Program-made: the position numbers and the translations under genes | Shown: in pieces, positions 54,779 to 63,998 of the stretch | Layout: each line of letters begins with the position of its first letter | Position numbering within the stretch: the stretch's first letter is position 1 | Origin: CAYQUC01 sp964514215 | GTDB lineage: Bacteria > Pseudomonadota > Gammaproteobacteria > UBA6429 > Thiohalophilaceae | DNA length: 64,000 nucleotides | Direction: 5' to 3' | Assembly (NCBI GenBank): GCA_964514215.1 | Contig: CAZEPW010000007.1 | Coordinates: 1-64,000 of the forward strand | Notes under the pieces: model-generated | The model's database searches: none | The model's input: the letters and a program-made list of their open reading frames with translations, nothing else | What the model was told of the DNA's origin: nothing

Positions 54779-55696
54779 TTAAATGCGATTAAACGACACT
54801 AATAACTTCTTAACTTCAGTCGATAACTCTTCAGCATTAAATTTAGGAACGAATTTATCTGCACCAACTTTCTCAACCATTGTCGAATTAAAAACACCAC
54901 TTAAAGAGGTGTGTAATAAAACCGGTAATTTTTTCATTCGTTCATCACCTTTTATTTCAGTTGTTAATGTATAACCATCCATAACCGGCATTTCGACATC
55001 TGAAATAACCATGTCTAAATAATCAAAAATATCACCTTTATCAGCAAGTGCTTTTAGTTGCGTCAAGCCATCATTACCATCTTTTGCCAATAAAACCGCC
55101 ATCCCCATTTTTTCTAAAGTTCGTTTAATTTGATTGCGAGCCACTGATGAATCATCAATAATCATTATAGTTACAACTCTATCAACATCAATTTTTGAAT
55201 CATCAGATATCTCTATGGTGACACCGGCTAGTTCAGCGAATATTTTTTCAACATCAATAATTTCAACCATTTCTTCATCAACACGAGTCACTGCTGTCAT
55301 GTAATTGTCTTTACCCAAACCTTTGGGAGGCGGTAAAATTTCTTTCCAATTCATATTAACGATACGATCAACTGACTTAACCAAAAAGCCCTGAACCACA
55401 CGATTATATTCCGCAATAATCACAAAACAATCAGACCTGTTTTCCAATGGTTTTAATCCGATAGCGTGTGCTAAATCCATAACCATAATTGTTCGTCCAC
55501 GCATATTTGCAATACCACACACAATTGGATTTGAATTAGGGATAGCAGTTAATGTCGGACAATGAATAACTTCCTGTACCTTGAATACATTAATTCCATA
55601 TTTCTGCTGCGCGCCTAATTTAAAAATTAGTAACTCTAATCTATTAGCACCAACAAGCTGTGTTCGTTGATCAACCCCATCTAATACACCGGCCAT
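54779..55696 (-). CDS. cheV: Chemotaxis protein CheV (CheW-receiver fusion)
   Basis: 305 residues. A CheW-like domain (~15-160) is followed by a receiver (~172-300) with acidic D181/D182, phospho-acceptor D233 in MVISDVEMPVMDG, and a Lys near the end (KFVPKFN). It couples receptors to CheA and adapts by phosphorylation. An AGAGG ribosome site lies 6 nt before the ATG. It is divergent from flgA, with a sigma-28-type -10 element upstream. Confidence 0.95.
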   Translation of the reverse strand: MAGVLDGVDQRTQLVGANRLELLIFKLGAQQKYGINVFKVQEVIHCPTLTAIPNSNPIVCGIANMRGRTIMVMDLAHAIGLKPLENRSDCFVIIAEYNRVVQGFLVKSVDRIVNMNWKEILPPPKGLGKDNYMTAVTRVDEEMVEIIDVEKIFAELAGVTIEISDDSKIDVDRVVTIMIIDDSSVARNQIKRTLEKMGMAVLLAKDGNDGLTQLKALADKGDIFDYLDMVISDVEMPVMDGYTLTTEIKGDERMKKLPVLLHTSLSGVFNSTMVEKVGADKFVPKFNAEELSTEVKKLLVSFNRI

Positions 55697-55736
55697 TTCA
55701 TACCTCTAAAAATCGTCGTTATGAATATCAAAATTG

Positions 55737-55763
55737 TTATCGGCTCAACAGCACATTATCTTG
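55737..55763 (-). promoter_or_regulatory. Candidate sigma-28-type promoter of cheV-cheR
   Basis: On the minus strand there is a perfect -10 element GCCGATAA (55737-55744). The -35 position 15 bp upstream is CAAG, a partial match to TAAA. It lies about 41 bp before the cheV ATG. Confidence 0.5.
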
Positions 55764-55776
55764 AGAAACAACCAAG

Positions 55777-55792
55777 CGGCATGTTGCTTGCA
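55777..55792 (+). promoter_or_regulatory. Candidate sigma-54-type promoter of flgA
   Basis: On the plus strand it reads CGGCAT-GTTGC-TTGCA, with two mismatches in the -24 box but exact GG-N10-GC spacing. It lies about 185 bp before the flgA ATG, implying a long leader. It overlaps the region upstream of cheV on the opposite strand. Confidence 0.5.
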
Positions 55793-55977
55793 AAGATATT
55801 AGCTAACGATGATTTGAAGTAAAAATGAGAAATCTTAAAATAATTGTTTAACTACCTTAGTAGCTTAAATGTATTTATTTCAATAACTTACATTCGTTAA
55901 ATTACGGGCATTTAAAATAGTCAAACTAGTGGCTCTTTTTAATAAATATTTTAAAATAAATTATAGGTTGTAAGCGT

Positions 55978-56724
55978 ATGATTTCATTGAATAAAATAAA
56001 TAAAAATAGGGTTCCGGCAATTTTCTTCCGCCTTAATATTTTAATTTTCAGTTTGAGTATTGCCATTCCAGCGAACCTAACAGCCAAAGATGGGCCACAA
56101 TCCATGTTGGAATTGCGTGAAATTGCATTAAATTTTATTAAAAATCAATCTCAAAAAAATGATAATACGCGCATTAAATTTGCTCGATGGGATCAACGTT
56201 TAAAATTAGCTAAATGCGATAAAAATAAAATCACAGCATTTTACCCAGGAAGACAGCAACGACTCGGTAATGTTAGCATTGGATTGCGCTGCAATAAGCA
56301 ACAATCTTGGACAATTTACCTTCGTGTACATATCACGACACAACAAAATATAGTACATTCGAAACGCCATATTAGTCGTGGTACAATAATTACCAAAGAC
56401 GATTTAGTTATTGAAAACATTGAAGTATCTAATTCAAATACACCTTATTTTCATCTAAAAAAGAACATCATTGGTAAAGTCGCCAAGCGCAGCATTACTG
56501 TTGGTAAAGTTATAACTGCAACAACATTAAAACCAGCCATTATCATTAAACGTGGTCAGGAGGTTGTAATCATTGCAAAAATCTCAGGGATAATTATACG
56601 AACCAAAGGTAAGGCATTATCAGATGGCTCAAAAGGCCAAATTATCAAAGTAAAAAACAGCCGAAGCAAACGAGAATTGCAAGCAACTGTCATTGCACCA
56701 AATACAGTAAAAGTAAATATGTGA
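55978..56724 (+). CDS. flgA: Flagellar P-ring assembly chaperone FlgA
   Basis: 248 residues. A signal-anchor stretch lies near 20-38. The FlgA N-domain follows (~45-120, with RFARWDQRLKLAKCDKNK-like pattern), then an SAF/ChapFlgA domain (~120-246): SKRHISRGTIITKDDLVIEN and the TLKPAIIIKRGQEVVIIAK strand pair. It is exported and assists FlgI ring assembly. It is unusually Lys-rich. It is divergent from cheV and is followed by flgM-flgN. Confidence 0.93.
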   Translation: MISLNKINKNRVPAIFFRLNILIFSLSIAIPANLTAKDGPQSMLELREIALNFIKNQSQKNDNTRIKFARWDQRLKLAKCDKNKITAFYPGRQQRLGNVSIGLRCNKQQSWTIYLRVHITTQQNIVHSKRHISRGTIITKDDLVIENIEVSNSNTPYFHLKKNIIGKVAKRSITVGKVITATTLKPAIIIKRGQEVVIIAKISGIIIRTKGKALSDGSKGQIIKVKNSRSKRELQATVIAPNTVKVNM

Positions 56725-56751
56725 TATGCGTCAATAAACTAACACAATAGC

Positions 56752-56778
56752 TAAAGTTATTTGGTAATTGGCCGCTAT
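56752..56778 (+). promoter_or_regulatory. Sigma-28-type promoter of flgM-flgN
   Basis: On the plus strand TAAAGTTA (56752-56759), 11 bp, then GCCGCTAT (56771-56778), a close match to TAAAGTTT-N11-GCCGATAA. It lies 35 bp before the flgM ATG. It would give FliA control of its own anti-sigma factor. Confidence 0.8.
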
Positions 56779-56813
56779 CATGAATGTAATTTTATAGAGG
56801 TTAAATTATTGTT

Positions 56814-57143
56814 ATGGAAATTTCAGGCCCAAATTCTCAAAAAACAGAAGCTAAAAGTGATAAATCAGTATCCAATGTAGCAAAACCTGCAACTGCTGGT
56901 GCCACGGCTAAATCAAGTGCAACGTCAGGAAATCAATCAGGGCAAGCTGATACAGTCAGTTTAACAGATACTGCTGCACGTTTAAAAGAACTGGAAATGG
57001 GCTTAGCTAACCAACCTGTAGTGGATACACAACGCGTACAGTCTGTACAAAGTGCAATAAACGACGGTACTTTCGAAGTAGACCCAGATAGTGTCGCTGA
57101 AAAAATGATTGACTTTGAAACCGGCTTAGATGAAACAAGTTAA
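56814..57143 (+). CDS. flgM: Anti-sigma-28 factor FlgM
   Basis: 109 residues. A disordered Ser/Ala/Thr-rich N-terminus (1-~45) precedes the FlgM domain: DTVSLTDTAARLKELE, then VVDTQRVQSVQSAINDGTFE and the end VAEKMIDFE. It binds FliA until the hook is complete and is then exported. It lies 3 bp before flgN. Confidence 0.94.
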   Translation: MEISGPNSQKTEAKSDKSVSNVAKPATAGATAKSSATSGNQSGQADTVSLTDTAARLKELEMGLANQPVVDTQRVQSVQSAINDGTFEVDPDSVAEKMIDFETGLDETS

Positions 57144-57145
57144 TT

Positions 57146-57613
57146 ATGAATAATCATCTTATAGAAAACAAACTGACTGATATATTATCCAAATTATCTG
57201 AACTGCAAATACTGCTATGCCAAGAAAAAGATTTACTTTCGAGTAGTGAATTTGAAAAGGTTTCAGCTATTGCCGACCAAAAGAAAAAAATTATTACCGC
57301 AATAGAAGTAGATGATGTTGAGTTTAAAGCGTTATTAACAGTACAAAACTATACTAACAGTAGTCAATCTATCCTTGAAATTATTCAAAAAAACAACCCT
57401 AGTTGCACTAGTTTATGGCTTGAAATTGAAAATTTATTACGAATATGCAAAGATAAAAACTCAATAAATGGTATCATATTGTCAAACAACCACCGCCAAA
57501 TTAAAGACAGCATCGCCATTTTACAAGGTCAGTCAAACGATATACTCATCTATGGTGCTGCTGGTGAATCTATTTTAACAAAATCAAATATCAACTCACA
57601 CTTATCGGTTTAA
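57146..57613 (+). CDS. flgN: Flagellar export chaperone FlgN
   Basis: 155 residues, helical, with the FlgN pattern: leading helix KLTDILSKLSELQILLCQEK, then KKKIITAIE, and the C-terminal NNHRQIKDSIAILQGQ. It escorts FlgK and FlgL. It starts 2 bp after flgM. Confidence 0.9.
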   Translation: MNNHLIENKLTDILSKLSELQILLCQEKDLLSSSEFEKVSAIADQKKKIITAIEVDDVEFKALLTVQNYTNSSQSILEIIQKNNPSCTSLWLEIENLLRICKDKNSINGIILSNNHRQIKDSIAILQGQSNDILIYGAAGESILTKSNINSHLSV

Positions 57614-57687
57614 TTAAAAAATTTTCTATAAATTATAAGCCTTGTATTCCTTAAATCCCTAATACACGATATCATCACACTTTAGTT

Positions 57688-57764
57688 GCCCCTGTAGCTC
57701 AGCTGAATAGAGTGGCCCCCTCCTAAGGGGCAGGTCACAGGTTTGAATCCTGTCGGGGGCACCA
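57688..57764 (+). tRNA. tRNA-Arg (anticodon CCT)
   Basis: A 77-nt cloverleaf. The acceptor stem GCCCCTG / CGGGGGC has one T-G pair. The D arm has GCTC/GAGT, and the anticodon stem is GCCCC/GGGGC with loop CTCCTAA (anticodon CCT at 57722-57724). The T arm is ACAGG-TTTGAAT-CCTGT, and CCA is encoded. It reads AGG codons. No integrase or direct repeat of its 3' end is seen nearby. Confidence 0.95.
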
Positions 57765-57867
57765 CTTTCTATTAATTAGTCTCAACTCAATCAACCACCT
57801 CCAACACACAACACACTAAATATACTTAAAGCAAACAAAGTATTTTCAATAAAAAGCACCTCATAGA

Positions 57868-57894
57868 TAAAGAAAAAACCCACTTAACCGATGT
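57868..57894 (+). promoter_or_regulatory. Candidate sigma-28-type promoter of the GGDEF/EAL gene
   Basis: On the plus strand TAAA (57868-57871), 15 bp, then ACCGATGT (57887-57894), matching five of eight bases of GCCGATAA. It lies 35 bp before the start codon at 57930. Confidence 0.45.
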
Positions 57895-57929
57895 TAATAG
57901 CATAGATATTATTACTTTATGGGGTATAC

Positions 57930-60461
57930 ATGCGTAAGATTCTCATCATTGAAGAATCCTCAACATTGCGTCACATTCTGTTAAAAATGTTAGCAGACAG
58001 TGAATTTGAAGTTGATATTGAGGTAAAATTTGGTGATGGACTGAAATGTTTAGAATCAAACAATGGAAAAGCGTATTCGGCAGTAATTATTGGTTGGCCA
58101 AATATAACACTGGCCAGTGCAGATGACTTATTGTCATTATTATGTGATAAAGAATACGAACACATCGCCTTATTGGCGCTATCTCACGAAACCGAAGCAG
58201 CAAAAATAGCGTGGGCATCAAGTCGGCCAAAAACAGGATTTCTACTTTGGAGCAACTACGGTGAAATTATCCAATCAGTTAGAAATTTACTGTCGAACCA
58301 CACATTAACCGTACCTGTTATTGTTAATAGCGAAATAGAACCAATAAAAATTTTATTAGTTGATGATTCACCAACTGCGCGCGTCAAATTTCGTCGTTTA
58401 TTGGTTAAAAGTGGTTATCATACTGATGCAGTTTCATCCCCTGAAGAAGCACTTAAAAAAGTAAAATCCACTCAATATGATATCGCCATTATTGATTATT
58501 TTATGCCTGTGATGACTGGCGATGAATTATGCCAACGATTACAAAATGACATTACAACCGCAACTATTGTATGTGCAATTTTGACCAGCGCTTATGCTGA
58601 CAATGTTATCACAGCTTCCTTACAAGCCGGTGCTGTTGAATGCATGTTTAAAAATGAATCTGATAATTTATTTTTGGCACGAGTAGCCGCTCTAAGCAGA
58701 AATGTTCAAAATACCAAGCAAATTAATCAAGAACACAAACGTCTTAATGGAATACTTTCATCGGTTGGCGATGGTGTCTTTGGGATTAATAATAACAATG
58801 AAATTAACTTCATTAATCCAACAGCGTTAAATATTTTAGGTTATGCTGACGGTGAACAGTTAATAGGTAAAAAACCACAAGATATTTTTCATACTAATAT
58901 TGCTCAACTTGGTGGTGAAAAACTATCGCCAAAAGAACTTTATAAAAAAATTATAAAGCAATTACAAAAAGTAGCATTAGAAACGTATTTTATCCGTTTC
59001 GATGGCAACCCAACACAAGTTGAACTAACCATATTCCCTTTACAAATAGAGGGAAAAACCGAGGGTGCGGTTGTTGCTTTTAGGGATATTTCAGAAAGAA
59101 AATTACTCGAAGAAGAGTTAATGTGGCAAGTAAATCATGATCCATTAACAAAAATGTTTAATCGAAAATATTTTGAAGATGCGTTAGAAGAAGAAGTACG
59201 ACGTTTAAAACGCAGTAACGATGAAAGTGCTTTATTATATATCGATCTTGATCGGTTTAAATACATCAATGACACAGCAGGTCACGCCACAGGCGATCAA
59301 TTATTAATTGAGCTTGGCCACATGATGAACCAACGATTAAGGAAGTCAGATTTATTAGCAAGAATCGGCGGTGATGAATTTGCGGTGATAATGCGAGACA
59401 TTGATAAAAACTTTATTTCTGAAGCAGTTGAAAAATTTCAAAATCTTTTATCAGGCTATGAATTTTCATACTTGGGTAGAGAATATAAAATACATGCTAG
59501 TATTGGTGTAGCCATGATTAATAAAGATAGCGCCTCCCCCGGCGAAGTTTTATCAAACTCTGATATAGCTTGTTACGTGGCTAAAACTAACGGTCGGGAT
59601 CAAGTTCATATATATGATGCAGTGCAAGATGAAAAAGCTGCAATGGATCTTGATTTAGGTTGGTCCACTCGACTACAAAATGCCATGACCAATGACAATT
59701 TTGAACTGTATTTTCAACCTATTCTATCACTATCAGATATCCACTTGAAAGAATTGCCCGAAGAAAGCGGTGAATTGTGGAATATATTAATGACGAGCAA
59801 GGCAATACAATCACCTTTTTATGAAGTCTTAATTCGGCTTCCTGATAATAATCAAGGTGTGATTTCTCCGGGTGCATTTTTACCAACAGCAGAACGTTTT
59901 AATTTAATGCCAAATATTGATCGGTGGGTTATAAATGATGCTTTAAGACAATTAGCAATATTAATTAAAACACATCCTGAAGCCCGTGTTTCAATTAATT
60001 TATCTGGCCAGACTTTTGATAATGAAGGAATCGTTGCAGATATTCAAAATAGCATTAAACAATACAATTTAAACCCTAATTCAATTGTTTTTGAAATTAC
60101 CGAAAGTAGCGCCATTTACAATATTGAAAGCGCACAACGACTTATAAAAGAATTAACATGGTATGGTTGCAAATTTGCACTCGATGATTTTGGAAGTGGT
60201 TATTGCTCATTTTCTCACTTAAAAAACTTGCCGGTAGATTACATAAAAATAGATGGTATATTTATCCAAGAATTGTTACATGACTCTATGGACCTAGCGA
60301 TTATTAAATCAATAACAGAAATTTCACACGCCCTAGGGAAAAAAACCGTCGCAGAATTTGTTGAAAATGCGGAAGTATTACAAAAATTAAAAGAATGCGG
60401 TGTAGATTATGTTCAAGGTTATTATATCGCTCCGCCTAAGTCCCTTGGACTAATAGAATAA
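57930..60461 (+). CDS. REC-REC-PAS-GGDEF-EAL cyclic-di-GMP signalling protein
   Basis: 843 residues. A degenerate first receiver (1-~120) lacks the phospho-acceptor Asp (VIIGWPN). The second receiver (~138-258) has D145/D146 and D189. A PAS domain (~268-390) follows. The GGDEF domain (~400-565) has an intact GGDEF at 480-484 and an RKSD inhibitory site five residues before it. The EAL domain (~580-840) keeps the key Glu as EVL (E632), plus INLSGQ, EITESS, DDFGSG, KIDG and QGYYIAPP. A ~30-residue insert (~602-630) lies just before EVL. Both activities could be functional. There is no membrane segment. The gene is downstream of the tRNA. Confidence 0.93.
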   Translation: MRKILIIEESSTLRHILLKMLADSEFEVDIEVKFGDGLKCLESNNGKAYSAVIIGWPNITLASADDLLSLLCDKEYEHIALLALSHETEAAKIAWASSRPKTGFLLWSNYGEIIQSVRNLLSNHTLTVPVIVNSEIEPIKILLVDDSPTARVKFRRLLVKSGYHTDAVSSPEEALKKVKSTQYDIAIIDYFMPVMTGDELCQRLQNDITTATIVCAILTSAYADNVITASLQAGAVECMFKNESDNLFLARVAALSRNVQNTKQINQEHKRLNGILSSVGDGVFGINNNNEINFINPTALNILGYADGEQLIGKKPQDIFHTNIAQLGGEKLSPKELYKKIIKQLQKVALETYFIRFDGNPTQVELTIFPLQIEGKTEGAVVAFRDISERKLLEEELMWQVNHDPLTKMFNRKYFEDALEEEVRRLKRSNDESALLYIDLDRFKYINDTAGHATGDQLLIELGHMMNQRLRKSDLLARIGGDEFAVIMRDIDKNFISEAVEKFQNLLSGYEFSYLGREYKIHASIGVAMINKDSASPGEVLSNSDIACYVAKTNGRDQVHIYDAVQDEKAAMDLDLGWSTRLQNAMTNDNFELYFQPILSLSDIHLKELPEESGELWNILMTSKAIQSPFYEVLIRLPDNNQGVISPGAFLPTAERFNLMPNIDRWVINDALRQLAILIKTHPEARVSINLSGQTFDNEGIVADIQNSIKQYNLNPNSIVFEITESSAIYNIESAQRLIKELTWYGCKFALDDFGSGYCSFSHLKNLPVDYIKIDGIFIQELLHDSMDLAIIKSITEISHALGKKTVAEFVENAEVLQKLKECGVDYVQGYYIAPPKSLGLIE

Positions 60462-60541
60462 GATTTATACAAAAAAACAACCTTATTTTACTTTAAATTA
60501 TCCATCTCATTCATCATTTATTTTTTACTTAACGGAGTAAA

Positions 60542-60970
60542 TTATCGTAACGATATCATTTCATCCTTAATCGTAACGCGCAATTTATCGATTTTATGTG
60601 TAATTTTATTATTACTTGATTTCTGCTCTTTCAATAACATCCAGTTATTTTTCCACGTAAGTCTTAGTGCATTTGCATCAATTAAAGCATTTTCAGAAAC
60701 TAACTGACTCATATCTTGAATATAACTAACATAAGCCCAACCATGGATAGGATTACCATATGCAACATTTTTATCATAATGAGAATAATCAATTAACAAT
60801 TGCAATTGATTTAATTCTTTTAAAACTTCAAATCCGGCACTGCGTATATTGCGGTTCATTTCAGTTAATTCATTACGATAAGTATTATAACTTAATGCCG
60901 ATAATGCTATAACTAAACTTATTATTGATAATGAATTTTTTCGAACTTGATTTAAAAATTGCATAATCAT
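60542..60970 (-). CDS. Small single-helix membrane protein of unknown function
   Basis: 142 residues. One hydrophobic helix lies near the N-terminus (about 13-30, NSLSIISLVIALSALSYN). A helical, charged soluble part with a few aromatic residues follows (YGNPIHGWAYVSYI). It starts 8 bp after the stop of the glutamate-synthase-like gene, so the two are probably co-transcribed and the product may sit beside that membrane-anchored enzyme. The exact start is uncertain (ATG at 60970 or 60964, both with poor ribosome sites). No family recognised. It converges with the GGDEF/EAL gene. Confidence 0.6.
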   Translation of the reverse strand: MIMQFLNQVRKNSLSIISLVIALSALSYNTYRNELTEMNRNIRSAGFEVLKELNQLQLLIDYSHYDKNVAYGNPIHGWAYVSYIQDMSQLVSENALIDANALRLTWKNNWMLLKEQKSSNNKITHKIDKLRVTIKDEMISLR

Positions 60971-60978
60971 ATTATAGT

Positions 60979-62490
60979 CTATGATTCAACCATTAACTCT
61001 CGAACTTTATCATTAGTATAAATTTCATTTAATGGTAATGAATTACCGTTTTGTGTCACCATTCGGGCATGAAACCGTTGTAGTTCGCGAGGTTCATCCA
61101 CACCACATGAATGAGCAATAACACCAACCTCTTTCACCATATTGTTTACATAGTTTTTAACTCTGACTGCTTTCAATATTGCATTTAACCCTGATTGTAA
61201 TTTTTTATCATGTGTCGTAATTCCTGTCGGGCAGGTATTTTTATTGCATTGTAATGCTTGAATACATCCAAGTGAAAATAGAAAACCCCGAGCAGATGTA
61301 ATAAAATCAGCTCCAGTGCAAAGCGCCCATGCCACATCAGCGGGTGTCAACATTTTACCCGAAGCAATAATTTTAATTCTATCATGTAATTTATGATATT
61401 TTATGATATCAACAACCAAAGGCAAACTTTCGCGTAATGGCAAGCCCATGTAGTCTATTAAACTCATTGGTGCTGCGCCTGTTCCACCATCAGCACTATC
61501 AATAGTAATAAAATCCGGAGCAGAATCTATCCCTCGTTTTTTAATCGCTAGGCATAAATCATTAACCCAACCATAAGCACCAATCACAGCTTTAATTCCC
61601 GTAGGCTTGCCAGTAGTGTCCCGTACAAAATTAATCATATCCAATAATTCAGTTTCGTTATTTATATCAGTATGACGATTAGGACTTATTGAATCTTCAC
61701 CAGCGTTTATACCCCTAATTTTAGCGATTTCCGCTGTTACTTTTGAGCCCGGTAACATTCCACCTTTACCTGGTTTTGCTCCTTGGCTTAATTTAATCTC
61801 AAACATTTTAACTTGCTGATGCTTGGCAACTGCTTTTAACTTTTCTGCGCTCAGTAAACCATGCTCATTGCTCACACCAAATTTTGCAGTTCCAATTTGA
61901 AATACAATATCGGCACCACCTTCCAAGTGATAAGGTGATAAACCACCTTCCCCTGTATTCATCCAACACCCTGCCATTCGGGCACCATTAGATAAAGCCA
62001 AAACAGCCGGTTTTGAAATAGCGCCATAACTCATTCCAGAGACATTAAATAATGATTTAGTTGTATAAGGTTGGCTACAAGAAATACCTATCGTAACTTC
62101 GGTAACATCGGCTGAGTCTTTATCAAGAGTCGGATATGGGCAATTAGAAAATAAAATAGTACCGGGGGAACGAAGATCACGTGTAGAACCAAAAGCCGTG
62201 GTATTACAAACATTTTTTGCCGCTCGATAAACCCAAGCACGTTCAGCTCGATTAAATGGCAACTCTTCCCTATCCATTGCGAAAAAATATTGTCTCAGAA
62301 AAACCCCCATTTCCTCAAACCAGTACCGAAATCGGCCAATAACAGGATAGTTGTGCCGAATAGCATGCTTTGTTTGTATTGTGTCAACAATATAAACGAC
62401 TATAACTAATAAAAGCAGTACCCCTATAAAAAACACAAATAAATAAGTTAACCCTTGTATAATTTCCATCATAAAGCTGGTATTCGGCAT
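60979..62490 (-). CDS. Membrane-anchored FMN-binding glutamate synthase family protein
   Basis: 503 residues. One membrane helix lies near 12-33. The glutamate-synthase central/FMN domain (~85-470) shows NVSGMSYGAISKPAVLALS, MNTGEGGLSPYHLEGGADIV, KPGKGGMLPGSKV, DSADGGTGAAPMSLID, and a Cys-rich stretch (SLGCIQALQCNKNTCPTGI) with the spacing of the 3Fe-4S site. It lacks the amidotransferase domain of true GltB. This family of stand-alone proteins is widespread but has no firmly known reaction. It forms a unit with the small membrane protein downstream. Confidence 0.85.
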   Translation of the reverse strand: MPNTSFMMEIIQGLTYLFVFFIGVLLLLVIVVYIVDTIQTKHAIRHNYPVIGRFRYWFEEMGVFLRQYFFAMDREELPFNRAERAWVYRAAKNVCNTTAFGSTRDLRSPGTILFSNCPYPTLDKDSADVTEVTIGISCSQPYTTKSLFNVSGMSYGAISKPAVLALSNGARMAGCWMNTGEGGLSPYHLEGGADIVFQIGTAKFGVSNEHGLLSAEKLKAVAKHQQVKMFEIKLSQGAKPGKGGMLPGSKVTAEIAKIRGINAGEDSISPNRHTDINNETELLDMINFVRDTTGKPTGIKAVIGAYGWVNDLCLAIKKRGIDSAPDFITIDSADGGTGAAPMSLIDYMGLPLRESLPLVVDIIKYHKLHDRIKIIASGKMLTPADVAWALCTGADFITSARGFLFSLGCIQALQCNKNTCPTGITTHDKKLQSGLNAILKAVRVKNYVNNMVKEVGVIAHSCGVDEPRELQRFHARMVTQNGNSLPLNEIYTNDKVRELMVES

Positions 62491-62992
62491 AACTTTTCCT
62501 TTTGCAAAAGTTGAAGAAAATTGCTCGATATCATTTAAACAGTAAAATAATAGTAAACTTGAAATAGCAAGCTTCGCATTAATTTGTTAACTGGACGTAA
62601 TGCATGCTCACAACTACTAGGTTCTGATAGGTAATTTTCAGTTTTGTTCCATAATTTTTTCAATCAAAGCCCAAATAACACACCGTTCCAACAAACAATG
62701 AAAGTAGTAAACAGACATTGCAGCTATTCACTTGAGCTTTATTAAATATAATCGATTATAGCGAAAATTAAACGATTTTTTCGCTATGCCAACAATATCC
62801 TTAACCAATTTAAAAGGATATGGTAGTATGATTCTTTAGAATTTGAGCAATAAAACATCACCTTTTGATCACTATTCTCAACTTACTTTATATAATTGTG
62901 CTGTGAAGGCAGCGGTTAAAAAGTAAATTTATATTCGTTAATACTGACTTGTAACATTAATCCCCCGTCGATGTACAGTCCACTAATTATGG
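62491..62992. other. 502-bp intergenic region with an inverted repeat
   Basis: No gene is supported here. It separates two divergent genes and should hold their promoters. One clear structure is a perfect 10-bp inverted repeat, ATAGCGAAAA at 62758-62767 and its complement at 62778-62787, with a 10-bp loop. It could be an operator or RNA hairpin. Confidence 0.5.
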
Positions 62993-63505
62993 ATGATTAC
63001 AATGCAAATTCACAATACCATCATTATTTTACTGCTTAGTATTTTTTTAGTTGGATTTTCTCAACCATCATCTCAAAGCTTGTACGAAAAAATTCGATAT
63101 TTAGAGTTAAATGATGATGTTTACTGTCACGCTCAAAATTTATACTTTGAAACCAGCGGTGAACCCTATAAAGGGAAAGTCGCCGTTATATTTGTCGTCT
63201 CTAATCGTGTTAAAGATCAGCGTTGGCCAAATGACGTTTGTGAGGTTATTTGGCAAAAAAAATGGAAACATAAAAAAAGACGGTATATATCACAATTTTC
63301 TTGGACAACAGATGGAAAATCCGATACTCCCCGAAATTTAAAAGAATGGTATCAGTGCTTGCTGATTGCTCAAGCTTGGAGAAATAATAAACTCAAAAAT
63401 AATATAGGCAATGCAACCCACTACCACTCAGTCACAGTTAAACCTTGGTGGCGAAAAAAATATCAACACGTCGCATCAATAGGCCGTCACATATTTTATG
63501 AATAA
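62993..63505 (+). CDS. Cell-wall hydrolase, SleB family
   Basis: 170 residues. A signal-peptide-like N-terminus (~1-27, HNTIIILLLSIFLVGFSQ) precedes a Hydrolase_2/SleB domain. It has CHAQNLYFETSGEPYKGKVAV with the conserved Glu, VVSNRVKDQRWPNDVCEVIW, and NATHYHSVTVKPWW. SleB-like enzymes are lytic transglycosylases acting on peptidoglycan; outside spore formers they are found in many proteobacteria. Start at 62993 or at the ATG 9 nt later (GGA lies 8 nt before that one). It converges with the LEA14-like gene, the two stops lying one base apart. Confidence 0.85.
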   Translation: MITMQIHNTIIILLLSIFLVGFSQPSSQSLYEKIRYLELNDDVYCHAQNLYFETSGEPYKGKVAVIFVVSNRVKDQRWPNDVCEVIWQKKWKHKKRRYISQFSWTTDGKSDTPRNLKEWYQCLLIAQAWRNNKLKNNIGNATHYHSVTVKPWWRKKYQHVASIGRHIFYE

Positions 63506-63506
63506 A

Positions 63507-63998
63507 TTAACGAACTCTTTGAATAAATTTAAGAACATCATTTATAGAGTATTTAGGCAATGGAACGGCCATCTCAACTTTCTTTTGAAATCGAAAATCG
63601 TGTTTTATAAACTCGACAACTTTAAACTTTCCAAATATTTCAATATCGGCAGCCATTGGTAACTTACGTTTACCTTTAGCAATTAGCCCTGCAACTGACG
63701 AAACACTTGATAGTAAATTTTTATACGTTATATCGATCGGTAGTTTAATCATTGAATTCCCTTTAGGAATAAGACTTAACTTTGCCTTTAAACCTTTTAT
63801 AAAGCTTTTATCATTCACAAATAATTCATAATTAACAAAAAATGAATCAATCGCTATGTCATTTGGATTATAAACTTTAAATAATAAATCAATTTTTACT
63901 TTTTTTTCATTAACCGAAATAATTTGATACTGATGAAATTTAATCTCAGGTTTTTTAACTGTAGTGTATTTTTCAACTTGTATCGAACTACATGACAT
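63507..63998 (-). CDS. LEA14-like (LEA type 2) lipoprotein, 5' end cut by window edge
   Basis: 163 residues seen. The domain resembles the LEA type-2/WHy beta-sandwich: VNEKKVKIDLLFKVYNPND, then NYELFVNDKSFIKG and SMIKLPIDITY. The frame begins MSCSSIQ at the very edge; this looks like the end of a lipoprotein signal with the lipidated Cys, so the true start probably lies beyond base 64000. Bacterial members are periplasmic and of unclear function, linked to desiccation or envelope stress. Confidence 0.75.
   Translation of the reverse strand: MSCSSIQVEKYTTVKKPEIKFHQYQIISVNEKKVKIDLLFKVYNPNDIAIDSFFVNYELFVNDKSFIKGLKAKLSLIPKGNSMIKLPIDITYKNLLSSVSSVAGLIAKGKRKLPMAADIEIFGKFKVVEFIKHDFRFQKKVEMAVPLPKYSINDVLKFIQRVR

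Noticed and set aside
57688..57930. tRNA-Arg as an active island attachment site
   Set aside because: No integrase next to it and no direct repeat of the tRNA 3' end recognised in the window.
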